Shown here piece after piece: positions 10,209-20,869 of a stretch of 64,000 nt of DNA. The stretch is from Isoetes taiwanensis (lineage: Eukaryota; Streptophyta; Lycopodiopsida; Isoetales; Isoetaceae), in assembly GCA_021234155.1 (NCBI GenBank), contig JAJEKV010000003.1, positions 31,913,166-31,977,165 on the forward strand, given 5' to 3'. Positions within the stretch are counted from its first letter, which is position 1; each line of letters begins with the position of its first letter. The position numbers were made by a program, and so were the translations under genes. The notes beneath the pieces are model-generated. The model was not told where the DNA came from. It searched no databases and saw only the letters and a program-made list of their open reading frames with translations.

Positions 10209-10715
10209 CTATAAAGTTGCAAATTAAATAGTTAGTACCATTTCAAGAACTCTCATGATCAAAACTATAGATCTTTCAATCATTAAACAGAATTTGAAAT
10301 TTGAATTTTAAACTTCATTTTGCCCGCTCATTTTTCACATGATAGGATACGCTTTTTCTTGTTTTGCTTTTGGTGGCGGAGAAGGACGAGCAAGCGCCCA
10401 TTTACCCTGCAATCAAGAACGATGGGCGATTTTATTGGCGATCATCTTGTTGACGATTGCCGTGGCAATCATCATGCTGGCATAGGCGCGTCTTTCACTA
10501 TCGCTGCTATTTTCTTCAAGTTATGATAAACTGAATAATTTAAACTTTTCAATTACAAACAATTACGAACAGATGAAATTGTGAAAGACACAAATATTGG
10601 CGATAATGGAGATGCACCAACTCATTTTCCTTCTAACAAGGGTAAGCAAACGAGATTGGCTATGTTTTTTATATATAAAGGATATACATTGTAGCTTATT
10701 TTGTAAACTTTATAG
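10209..10715. other. Gap between divergent coding blocks
   Basis: This lies between the minus-strand ParB/methylase-like gene and the plus-strand DUF8039-like exon. Short open frames exist on both strands near 10320-10530. None has a domain I recognise. An intron 5' part or divergent promoter could be here, but I see no clear TATA box. Confidence 0.3.
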
Positions 10716-10946
10716 ATGTGTCTATTCTCTTGGACGACAAAATTGTTGGAGCTGGTATCTTGCTACCACCCAGTGAATCAATTCACTGCCAAATTATGGA
10801 GGCTGGATGGATCAAAATTGCAGTCACAAAAGCCTTTCTTCCAGAAACAATTCTTTTAAAATCCACACCAGATGCAAATACTTTGGGGCAAGCTATTGGA
10901 TCTATCATACAGTGGCCGAAAAATGGAATTCGAAATGGCTCTGAGG
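10716..10946 (+). CDS. DUF8039-like domain exon (transposon-associated)
   Basis: The open frame lies between an acceptor (AACTTTATAG) and a donor (GAG|GTAGGC). It reads SILLDDKIVGAGILLPPSES, IHCQIMEAGWIKIAVTKAFL and then TLGQAIGSIIQWPKNGI. This matches the layout of the plant DUF8039 domain: a beta strand with AxG, IHg, V.V, then tLG.A.g..v.WP. That domain occurs in plant transposon proteins, mostly CACTA-linked. The neighbouring exons were not identified, so the protein is partial. It faces away from the ParB/methylase-like gene. Confidence 0.5.
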
Positions 10947-12735
10947 TAGGCACTCTGTGCTTTCTTTGTGCCTCTTTGTGCTTTGTCATGTTTCCTTTTC
11001 TCTGTAAATCTTATGATAAGCATGAGGTTATTAGCTTACAAGATAAGGTGAATAACATGTTATTAGGCTGCATAACGATAGTCATAAAAAATCTAGAAGA
11101 AAACGAAAATACATAAATACACACTTCTTTTCAAGTGCTTTAGGCTCAAGCTTATTCTCCAGGATCGTATTTAAGATAGATAGCAGACACTTTCTTTTGC
11201 AAAGTTTTCTCTCTCTCCTTAGTAGATGCCCCAATCTATTACAGACAAGCGTCTGAAAAGAGTTTACAATATGTCTGAGAAAAGTTTGCAATTTATCATT
11301 TACTGCAACTTTGTTGGATGTATATCTTCTTCCTCATCTTTCCATCAATTATCCTCTATGCTACCGGCTGATGCAAAACTATTACAGACAAGCGTCTGAA
11401 AGTAACTTCTTTAAACCCTAAGAGATATATAAAGATATAGCTCCCTTAATGTCCAAGACATAGTTCTGTGTTCATGATGTATATAGACAGACGTTTGTAA
11501 AAAGCTCCTTAATAGCTACTCCAATATCTTTTCTAGTACTTTCAGACGCTTGTCTGGAATCTCATTGCCTCTTAAAGCTACCCCATTTGCATATGGCCCC
11601 TTTGGTTCTTCACTCTGCTCAAATAACTCGCAATTTTCCTGTAAATCTCCCCATCCATTGGGTTAACTTGCTTTATCTGTAAACATCCAGCATGGTTCTC
11701 TTGTTTAGATCAAACAACAATGTCCATGTGAGGAAAAATCTGCAAAAGACTCTTCCAAAGGAATCTGCTTGTGCACGGTCATATACATCAGCAGGCAGCA
11801 ATCATGGCTTGTGCACGGCTCATAGGATCTAGAATAGTGCCACTTTTCTACTTTCAGAAAGGATAATTTGTGCCTCTAGCTCATGCATAGAAATATTCTT
11901 TCTGCTATCCATTGTGGAGCACAAATCTTGCCATGCAACCAAATTTTCTTGAAATCAATGCTCCAATATGTATCAGTTTAAATCAGAACATATTGCTCTG
12001 GTCAAGAAGCTGGCAATAAACGTCAATCAATGCACGCCGCCATGAACACTGAACATATTCTGCAGATTTTTGTCATAGTATGGTGTAATACTTGCATTCT
12101 GGTTTCTCTAGTTTCCAGAGATATATAAGATGTCCCTCACTTGATTATAGAAGTGCAAGAGGGAGACATCAAGCTCCAAAAGGCATTGAGTAGAGATGGA
12201 TTATGAATAAAAGGAATTACATTATAAAGAATCTAAACTTATAAGAACAAACTGTAACTAGAATATCCTGAAATACATTTCGAATGAAATCTATCAGGAA
12301 GAAGAGAAAATCCAGTCACTAAGAAGCAAGAATTATTCTCAACCATTCATAATCCATGAGCATGACGAATCCTTCCAACAAAGCCTTTGCAGATGCATGT
12401 AATAAATAAAGAAAATCAGGATAAAACTGTACAGGATTACTATTTTGATCTATGCTAATTCAACAAGTTGGTCCTCAAAGACATCTCTGTGAAAACCTCC
12501 AAACTCCAAAGCAAATCGTACCTTGTTTCCATGTTGCTGGCAGACGGCGCCTCCGGCTCCATATTCGTTCCAAACCGCCTGAGAAAGATTGGCGGCAACT
12601 GCAGGTAGTTGCCATAAAAGTTTAGATTCCGGAAATAGGTTTTGTTTATTGCAGTTTGTTTTTTATGTAGATTAGTTTTTTTCCCTATTTTTCATCATTA
12701 ATATATTTCGTGAGGTAGGATTTCAATTTCTAATT
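10947..12735. other. Gene-free stretch with second CAGAC palindrome cluster
   Basis: I see no gene here. Three perfect copies of CAGACNNNNGTCTG lie at 11242-11255, 11385-11398 and 11543-11556, with a short relative near 11488. They mirror the cluster in 8036-8762 on the other side of the coding block. From 11560 to 12735 nothing is recognised. Confidence 0.5.
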
Positions 12736-12812
12736 GATAACTATAGCCCATTGGTTAGGACTTAGGTCTTTTAGCTTGATGGCCATGGTTCGATTCATCC
12801 AATCAACGTTTT
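12735..12812 (+). repeat. tRNA-like SINE head, fragment
   Basis: TAGCCCATTGG resembles a Pol III A box, and about 45 bp later GGTTCGATTC resembles a B box. The spacing suits a tRNA-derived SINE head. The sequence does not fold as a good cloverleaf and lacks an anticodon stem I can place, so it is not called as a tRNA gene. Confidence 0.35.
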
Positions 12813-12988
12813 GCTCAATTCATTCCATCACATATTTTTTTATTTTTGCTTAGAGTAGTAACGTGATATATTTTCATAAATTAAAAAGTAATATTATAAT
12901 GCCTTATTGAAAATATCTAATATATATGAAATGAAATGCAATTTCAGCATGTCATTATTGAAAAAAGAAGTGGATTGTCTGTTGGTGA

Positions 12989-15332
12989 TCAAAGTCGACT
13001 GACATGGAGGCGGATGAAGTGTAGAATTATACATCCTTGTACAAATGAGACATATGCACTTGGGATCATAACATCCATTGATCCATCAGACTCTGTCAAA
13101 TGCAATGATCTTCTTTTCATTTCGGACATGTTACCTCGCTCTTTCATATGTTTCCAATGCGCAATATATGATTCTATACCTTTTTGCAATTGCATGGCAT
13201 CTTTTATTGAATCAAATGGTGCCATAGGCTTTGGTTGACCTGGAGGTAGGATAGGCCGGCCTTGTTCATCTTTCTTCCACATTTCTATACCATGAATTGG
13301 TTCCCATGACAGATCTGACGGTCGAAATTTATATTGCATGATTGGAATGCCATCCCTCACAGAAAACTTGAACTGTAGTGGTTTAGAATGCCCAGTAAGT
13401 GTTTGTTTACCATCAATCATGTAGCCTTCCACAAAACCTTTCCAATCAGGTACTTCATCTATTAAAAATGCAACAGGTGAAGGCGATATAGTATTCTCAA
13501 ATATGTCCATCAACTCTGGCAAAGTTGTGACTGATTCCCTCCTCAACCGACTTGAAAAGTTGCCAAAAAATGCATCAATATCATCATGTGTATGCCCGAC
13601 CATCATGAAGCCCACCTTCACACATTGAAACACACCCATTGCTGTTAGGTATGAACAAGCTTGAAATACCCATCTATTCTTGTTCTCTTTGAAGCAATTA
13701 TCTAGTTGGAGGTACAACTCTGGTGGTAACTTCTTTGACTGCAGTGGTTGGGCTATCCATGTCTTCTCTGTGGCATGTGAAGATCGTGAAGCAATCTCTT
13801 GTTTGTGAGCTTCAAATGCATCTTTGCCCATCAAAGCGCCAAGCAAGTCACTCGACAAAGATTTATCTTTGATGGAAGTGCTATCAATTCCACGTTCAAT
13901 ATTTCTTAGGCATTTGAAGATAGAGCCAACATGGAAGTTAGGGCCATCTTCCCAAAGCTCCAATGTAAAATGACCATACGTTCCAGCACCATGACCATGA
14001 GTTAACATTCCTGCTAATGACACCTTCAACTGGTGTGCATTCCCGCAACTTTTGGGCACTGGATCTAGTCTAGGAAGAAATGTTTTATGTTGGTCCATTT
14101 TGTCGTGTATGATGCATAGATACTTGTCGGGCTGCATGGAGGAGAAGGTACGCCACTGCCAATATAAAGACCTACATGACTTCTGCTCATTATGATGGTC
14201 TGCTATCTGCTGTCTTATGCGCATCCGCTGGCTTTCTATAATTGTAGAGGTTAGTGCATCTCGTAACTCAATACAAACATTGCATTTGGAGAATGGCATG
14301 CTCTGTGCCACTACAACATCACTGAAATGCTTTGACCATAGTCTACTAAAGCAACTTTGAGAAAGAGGACGACCTCCGATACTCTCGAGTACTGAATTCA
14401 CTTCAATGAGACATTCCTTCTGTATATATTGATGAGGTAATACTCGCATTACTTCTCTCACGCCATCTTTATTTATTTTACTTTTGTGTGGCATGGACTG
14501 AGACATGTATCTTACAAAATTCTCAAACACAGAGATTGCCATTAGTGTGTTATCACGTGTCTTCAAAGAACCTGTATTACCATGACATGCAATTCGTGCC
14601 CCTGCTTGATACTTTTCCCAATATCGATAAAATGATGTCTTTCCCATTCCAGTTATCCATATCAGTGCTTTAGTGCATAAGGAATCCTTCCACCTACTCG
14701 ATGGTAGAAAACCATCCGTCAAAATAGAAACCCCACTTGAAGTCTTTGTGAGTTTACTAGCTATATTCTCCCACCCAACTACCACGTAGCTGAAATATCA
14801 GAATTCCTGTATCTTTATCATAATGTGAGGATCCGAATATAGAATATACTGTATTTAATCTGTCAGACTGTTTTACTCCCCAATGTTGCATCCTAACATT
14901 TTGTAATTCCTTTATTGAATACTTTGTAGTACACCATAAATCGCAGCATGGCCGGCCTCTCACTCTCTCCATATTTGCAATCGTAGGTTCTTTATACTTC
15001 TTTGACTTTTTTTTTCCATTCGGCTTTTGCTTCTTAGCCGGTTTACGAATATAGAAATTATACCGCCGTTTTTTAACACCTATATGGTCTATGCTGACTT
15101 CCTCATCAAGTTGAAGATTAGATTCACATACTCCTTTGGCCTTGATAGGCATAAGTTCATCCCCATTTAATTGTCTAAGGTGTCGTATTGGCCACCTAAG
15201 CTGTGTTTGTTTCTCAATTCGATTCGAGCACATGATACATGAAATGGAGGTACCCTGGGAAATAATTGTATTATTTGGAAGAATTTCGTCTACTCCCACG
15301 CCAGAGTGTACACCTTTTGATGATATACACAA
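12989..15332 (-). pseudogene. DUF7869-family transposase-like protein, frameshifted
   Basis: Two overlapping frames make one protein. The upstream one (15332 to 14757) holds a basic linker and RPCCDLWC. The main one (14785 to 12989, 598 aa) holds TGMGKTSFYRYWEKY, HGNTGS, KCNVC (168-172), HDKMDQHKTFLPR (227-239), LQLDNCFKENKN (360-371) and GFMMVGHTHDDIDAFFG (392-408). This motif series is typical of the DUF7869 family. Its three spaced acidic motifs (D228/D231, D362, D401-404) look like a DDE RNase-H-type centre, though that is inference. The two frames meet near 14790 with a single-base shift; the reading otherwise stays open for 1.8 kb, which argues for recent loss. The C-terminal domain expected after 12989 is not there. 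It lies on the plus strand at 15330-15700. A second copy sits at 34100-36620. Confidence 0.7.
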
Positions 15333-15703
15333 AGTTTGCTTTGTGCTTGTTAGGCCGGACCAAGATATCTACCCAGTTTGGCTAGGACAAGCACTAACTG
15401 ACCCATGTACTAATGTGGATAGCAATGAACGCCCATGGTTCACGGTTCAGTACTGGGCACCAGTGAGCAGGAAAAAAAGTTTAGATGATAAGGAACTGTA
15501 AAAGGATTGTTGGAACAAGCGATGGCGCATGAATCCCTCTGATGCACCGAGAAAGGAGCTAGTAGATTGTGTGGTATGGTCTTATCCAAACCCACATGAT
15601 CGTAACATTTCAAACAAAAGGGATATAAGGTCGATTACACATAAGATACCTAAGAAAGAGATGCAAAAGGCTCTATGCAACTTGAACATGCATGGCACAT
15701 CAT
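15331..15703 (+). pseudogene. Displaced C-terminal domain of the DUF7869-family protein
   Basis: The plus-strand frame reads KVCFVLVRPDQDIYPVWLGQ, VQYWAPVSRKKS, then KDCWNKRWRMNPSDAP and later VWSYPNP, with one in-frame stop near 15500. The same order of motifs (VSWFEPIARKG, RDCWSKNWRPNPNDPP, GWAI) follows the DUF7869 core at 34100-34426, where it is collinear. Here it points away from the core gene at 12989-15332. The simplest reading is that the core was inverted relative to this tail. The domain resembles chromatin-type BAH or Tudor-like tails only in its hydrophobic spacing, so no function is assigned. Confidence 0.6.
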
Positions 15704-15945
15704 AAGATATCAAACAATTGTATTGTACTTCTCATGTGTAATGAATAGCTTCATCTTATCAAGTTAAGTAGAATGTGCGGTCGTTGTAGGCTCTTGCACA
15801 CTAATGCAATGATGTTAGTTATCATGTTACTTCACATGTACTATATACCTTCTTGTTGATCAAATTGACAGATATGTTAATGTGATATGTAAGAGTGTTT
15901 GTTTTCCCAAATTGATGGATGAGTCCCATTTTAATGAAATTGAGC
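15704..15945. other. Gene-free spacer
   Basis: Nothing recognisable. It lies between the displaced DUF7869 tail and the A-B-A repeats. Confidence 0.3.
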
Positions 15946-16240
15946 TTTTGATCTCTTTTATAAACTTAAGAGCTAAAGACATCTCAAAGCCAGAGAAAAG
16001 TAGAGAGCAAATTAGAGTGACTAACATGCCAGAAAATGTCTTTACTAAACGCAATGTCTTGAAATCAAAATATATGCTACCCCAAGCTAACAGAATTGGT
16101 CATTGCCTTGATTCAAAATGAAACAGGAAACTTATCTGGAAGTCGTTCATTCGTGTGCAAAGTTTCAGAGGCCGAAGTTTCAGAGCTGAACCGTCTTTCC
16201 CAACAGGCCAATCTCTGAAAAGCTTAAGCACCACTGGATA
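15946..16240 (+). repeat. Repeat A, copy 1
   Basis: About 290 bp are nearly identical to 16517-16805. The matching frame reads FINLRAKDISKPEKSREQIR, then VTNMPENVFTKRNVLKSKYM, so the repeat may descend from a coding exon of unknown protein. In this copy an extra base breaks the frame after LKSKYML. Confidence 0.65.
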
Positions 16241-16516
16241 TACATATGCACAATACCACAAATACCACACTTATATACATATGCATTGTGTCTTTTCATG
16301 CTGGCTCTTATTCTATGGCGGGAGTTTATAGTGGTCCGGATTACCAGTTGGTGGGTCTAGCCCTCGCTATCTCCGGTGTACTGGCCGGAGAGGTCGGGCC
16401 TCTCGTCTCCGTAACTTATTCCATCCACCTTTTACTCAAATGCATTTGCCTTGCCTATGCAGCCCTTAGCCTCTGCTGTATTTCCTAATTTGTTGCTGAA
16501 TATAAACTAGAAATAT
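16241..16516 (+). repeat. Structured dispersed repeat, copy 3
   Basis: This is the third copy of the 4627-4890 unit, lying between the two A repeats. Its central hairpin is AGAGGT-CGG-GCCTCT at about 16389-16403. Copy 3 also gains a second strong stem, CTCCGG with CCGGAG, near 16371-16390. The ends match copy 2 to within a few bases, so the unit boundaries are reliable. Confidence 0.6.
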
Positions 16517-16805
16517 TTGATCTCTTTTATAAACTTAAGAGCTAAAGAAATCTCAAAGCCAGAGAAAAGTAGAGAGCAAATTAGAGTGACTAACATGCCA
16601 GAAAATGTCTTTACTAAATGCAATGTCTTGAAATCAAAATATATGCTACCCAAGCTAACAGAATTGGTCATTGCCTTGATTCAAAATGAAACAGGAAACT
16701 TATCTGGAAGTCGTTTCGTGTGCAAAGTTTCAGAGGCCGAAGTTTCAGAGCTGAATCGTCTTTTCCAACAGGCCAATCTCTGAAAATATTATGCACCACT
16801 GGATA
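16517..16805 (+). repeat. Repeat A, copy 2
   Basis: This is the second copy of repeat A. Its frame stays open from MISFINLRAKEIS to SELNRLFQQANL (16517-16783). I recognise no family. That this copy is open while copy 1 is not suggests the frame once coded. Confidence 0.6.
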
Positions 16806-17585
16806 AAGTGCTCAAAGAGCTTTCCAACAAGACCAAACACACCCAAAACTGCCACCAGATACAGAAGTTATGGCCAAAAGAAAACTGCAGCCAAACCCTA
16901 GCACCGCCAAAAGAGGGCCGGGACTGTCAGGTGGATTCCGTCGACCAAAACAGAGAAAACACCATACAAATCATACACCGACGGAAAGCTCGTTCGATAA
17001 GCTTTCCAAAGAGCCCAAGAACACTTGAATCTGACACCGGAATCCCGAGTTATGAGCAAAAGAGCAGGGCTGAAACCCTAAGCGTCTGACGAACGCCTGT
17101 TGATGAGCGCCTAGAAATTTGGCGCATGGACAATGTATACAAACGATCCAGTGAATGCAATGTTATGCTGGATATAAAGGCTGGTTGTACTATGAACGCA
17201 CACGCTCTTCAAGTAAAACTGTTAGTAAATTCTTGGAGCCAAACGACCATTAACAGATTGTTCAGATTATGAAATGACTATTAACAGATTAATTTTTGTT
17301 TTGCAATGTGAAAAGCTTTTTAACAGATTCTGTTAAGTTAAAAACTAACACAACAACTCCAGTGCGAAAATATTTTTAACAAATTCTGTTATGTTAATAA
17401 ATAACATAACAATCACATGTGTGAAAATCATTTTAACAGATTTCGTAATGTTAGTAATTAACATAACAGCTAGTGTGAAAGCTCGATAAAAACAACCTTA
17501 ATTTAGCATAACAAACAATTGGTTATCTTAAAATTTACTTTAATTTAACCTCATGGTGTGTAGGTACCCTTAGAGGATTTTTTGC
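16806..17585. other. Gene-free stretch with degenerate TAACAGATT repeats
   Basis: There is no gene. From about 17240 to 17480 a degenerate unit of about 60 bp recurs, marked by TTTTAACAGATT, then TGTTAxGTTA, then AACATAACA and GTGTGAAA. Confidence 0.4.
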
Positions 17586-17705
17586 CATTCAAGAGGAGGT
17601 TAACCCTCCCCTTGAGCACATTATGGGAAATAACCCTCGAGGCCGGCAGGCCGAGAGGGTTTGTTTCCCATAATCTGTGAGAGGGGAGGGTTGACCTCCC
17701 TTAAA
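17586..17705. repeat. Foldback element of about 120 bp
   Basis: The arm GAGGTTAACCCTCCCCTTGA with ATTATGGGAAATAACCCTC is matched in reverse by GAGGGTTTGTTTCCCATAAT with AGGGGAGGGTTGACCTCC. The arms are about 50 bp with some mismatches around a CGGCAGGCCG centre. This fits a MITE or a small inverted duplication. Confidence 0.6.
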
Positions 17706-17809
17706 CCATAGGTCGTGCAGTTTATTAAGCAGATTGATACGCCCCTGTAGATTTCTAAATCAATAGATCTACTGAAACCATGGCTGATTTTTAACTCCGA
17801 TGAGAATCT

Positions 17810-17880
17810 TCTGCTTGAATACAAGTGGGAATTCTCTGCTTGAATACAAGTGGGAATTTTCTGCTTGAATACAAGGGCGG
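17810..17880. repeat. 25-bp tandem repeat, 2.8 copies
   Basis: Three head-to-tail units start TCTGCTTGAATACAAGTGGG. The last is shortened and diverged at its end. Confidence 0.75.
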
Positions 17881-18567
17881 AAACTTGCTCTAAAGTTCTG
17901 GCAGAACAAATAGCAGGCTTTCAAAAAACAGCAAACACAGAATAGCGGCAGAGCATGGCCTAGCAAACAGGCTGTTGGGCTAAGCACGACCGAGAAATTT
18001 TTTTCTTTAAGCTTGGCCCGTAGCAAAGCTTGGTCTGTAACAAAGGCATCTTGTCATGGCCATTATTCTCTGAGCAAGAAATAGAAGCACAAATGCTTTG
18101 CATCTGCCAGACCTGTGGCTCCAGCTTCATCGTGCTTTACCTGTAAGAGAAAAAAATCATCGATTATGCTAAAACATTCCTACTGTTGATCGCTCATGCT
18201 AAAACATTTCTAATGTTGATCGATGCTTGAAAATGACGACGGAGCCTGATGTTGCTCCATCGCTACTGTTGATCGATGGGGAGAATCGGCGCAGATTCAG
18301 AGCAAACAGGGGATAATGGACGGATATGATTATGGAGGAGCTACGTGGCAATCTCATAACTGTTAGATTAGAATAAAAGAATATTCGAAAGATTATCGTG
18401 ATAATCTCCTAGAGATTATCGTGATAATCTTCAGCAATCCTAAATTCCTTATTATAACCTATGTTTGATCCAACGGCTGTAGACGATTAGATCGTGATAA
18501 ACTGCAAGACCTGTGGTTTAAGGCTGGCTATAACATGTCCATGTCCGATATTTACCGCTATGGGGTA
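17881..18567. other. Gene-free stretch with two AGATTATCGTGATAATCT palindromes
   Basis: There is no gene. The near-perfect palindrome AGATTATCGTGATAATCT appears twice, at 18390-18407 and 18413-18430. Confidence 0.5.
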
Positions 18568-18671
18568 GATAACGTCCTCTCCCGAGGAGTTATGGGCCAG
18601 GGAAATGGCCGAGTGGCCATGTGGCCACGAGGCCATTTCCCTGGCCCATAACTCCGAGGGAGGACGTTATC
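18568..18671. repeat. 104-bp near-perfect foldback element
   Basis: The left arm (18568-18610) begins GATAACGTCCTCTCCCGAGG. The right arm (18631-18671) is its reverse complement with only one or two differences. The loop holds its own small palindrome (GTGGCCATGTGGCCAC). The high arm identity points to a recent origin compared with the foldback at 17586. Confidence 0.75.
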
Positions 18672-19100
18672 GGCCTTAACGTCCTGTGGCCGAAGCATTT
18701 AGCAGAGTGACCGCTTCAAGCGACCGCTATAGTTGAAGCTTGGGGAGCCCGCACCATATTCCGGCATCACAGCTTCACAGAATCAGCAGGCCGCTCACAC
18801 CAACGGATTTTAGATGGAAACAAAGGGAAAGCTCTGTTTTTGAAACAGAGCATCTGCTGCAGCAGGGGGCACAGCGGTGCCAATGGCTAGAAACGAGAGG
18901 CAGGGGCCATCGCCCCGTATGCGAAATGCGCCATCTAGCGGGCGGATTTGAAATGGCATTTTCATTTGCATTGGCAGAAGGAGAAGAATCAGAGTCTAAT
19001 ATCGTCATTCTGCACTGAAAGGAGAAGAAATACAAAAGGAAGAAGCAGAAGGAGGAGGCTTAGGCCCGATGCAGAGGGGGAGGCAGATGATATTGTGATT
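18672..19100. other. Gene-free stretch
   Basis: Open frames of 86-92 residues overlap on both strands near 18740-19035, but neither has a recognisable domain. I do not call them as genes. Confidence 0.3.
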
Positions 19101-19330
19101 TTTGCCAAAAAAAAACAAAGCTATGGCGACGGATTTACAGTTATGGCGACGGATTTGCCAAAAAAAACACAGCTATGGCTATGGTTGCATGCCACTGTTA
19201 GACCTGCAGTTGCAAAAAAAACACAGCTATGGCGATGGTTGCATGCGACTGTTAGAACTGCAGAACTGGCGACGGACTATGGCGCCCGGATTTGTTAGAG
19301 CTGCTGTCCGGCTATGGTGACGGATTTGTT
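19101..19330 (+). repeat. Degenerate tandem repeat around GCTATGGCGACGGATTT
   Basis: The unit AAAAACACAGCTATGGCGA, followed by TGGTTGCATGCGACTGTTAG, recurs with drift. The open frame of 116 residues here is a product of the repeat. Confidence 0.55.
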
Positions 19331-20869
19331 GCCTGGCATTTTTGCTTGGCTATGGCGGAGGTCCCAAAAGGAAGAAAATCTCCACTGGCAGCAGAGCAAA
19401 TGTTATGGCCATAACATCTTTGTTATGGTCATAACTGATTGGGCCACATAATGTTACTGGACATAACATCCAGAGATCAACGGCTAAGATTAAACCCTAC
19501 AGCTAAATGCTGAGGCCCAGGACGTTAAGGACCACGACCGAGATGAGATAAGAGCGAGATGATTATTTTGAGGCGTGAAGATTATTGGATTATGCTACAA
19601 CTTATAATATTTTCGTACACAGATAAACAGATAAGTATTAAACTGAAATGTATTAATCCTCTATAATCGCTAATCCTCTATAATCGCTAATCCTGACCAT
19701 CGAAAAAGGGCATATTCCCAATGATATGCCCTGTCCCTAAACCAGAGCCATCCAATCTAAGTCAAGATGGGGTCAAAACAGCATTTCCACGTCACCCTAA
19801 GGTGCATGAGCATGTATTCGATTGGAGTCAACTATGTACAATACAGAGAAGTACAACACAGGTGAATCTGTTCTGCAAATATACAGTGACACCAGCGTGT
19901 CTTCTACAAATGAATATTGTGGACAACAATGTCACATGCAAAAAGCTTTACAGTGGATCCATGTACATGCAACCCCAAGCGTAACTCCCTTCACAAAGTC
20001 CACAGTAACCTGCTGCGGCAGTTTATAACATAATAAACAAAGAAATAATGCAATGAAGCACGAGGAGTTGAACCTCGCTGGCCGAAACCAGTACCCTGAT
20101 GCTTCTCCAACCATAATGGGGCTGTTTATGTGTACTTTGCATTTGCCAAGAAAAGCAGCCTGGAAGATGAAACAAACATATGAACAAACTACTCTGTTTC
20201 TGAGCTGCTTATTCCCCCTTCCGGGATCTGAGTATGGAGCAGCTGGCAAATGCTGCTGCGAAAATGAAAGTCGAAATACATTACCTTCTCAAACAGCACC
20301 TCCCCATAGCATGCAGCACAGACTGCATGCAGTCTGCCTATAAAGTCTGTAGATGAATAACAGAGCTAAATCTGGGCTCCCTACTCGACTCATATGCCTA
20401 AGATCGGCATAAGGCCGCCTCTGCCACAATAAGAATAAGAATAAGAAGGAAGCTCTGTCACAAGAAGAACAACCTCAAGACAAGATCATGCCACTTCTGG
20501 CACAGTAAGAAAAGCCGGAACTCCGCCATGGCCAGGCAGTCGGCCAAGAACTGCCAGAAGAATACCGCCATGGCCACGTCGCCCTGCCCTGCCGCCACGA
20601 ACCCTACCTTCCAAAAAAGACAACCAGATCGTGCTCCACAATAAGAAACTCTGCCCGTCAAAACAAAAAAACAACCATGGAATTCCCAAACCCCATATGA
20701 CATCACCATTATACAGATTTCACCTACCAATACGCCCTCTAACCTTAGTAAACCTTATGTAATAAACTACACTTTCAACATTTTGGAAACTTAATTTCGT
20801 ACACAGATAAAGTATTAGACTGAAAATGTACGCTACAATAATTATATTCTTGCCTTGGACCTTTATTCT
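19331..20869. other. Gene-free stretch
   Basis: No gene is recognised. GTTATGGCCATAAC-like palindromes lie near 19410-19470. A block beginning TTTCGTACACAGATAAA near 19608 recurs near 20796, just upstream of the HSP70 leader, so the DNA between may have been inserted or the block duplicated. Confidence 0.35.

Noticed and set aside
10320-10526. Plus-strand 68-residue frame and a minus-strand reading ENSSDSERRAYASMMIATAI
   Set aside because: Both strands are equally plausible, the stretch is short and no splice context was found. A Harbinger-like N-terminus was considered but not supported.
12735-12812. A tRNA gene
   Set aside because: A- and B-box-like sequences exist, but I could not place acceptor or anticodon stems. 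It is kept only as a SINE-like head.
18740-19298. Overlapping open frames of 86-116 residues
   Set aside because: They lie on both strands over a drifting tandem repeat and have no recognisable domain.
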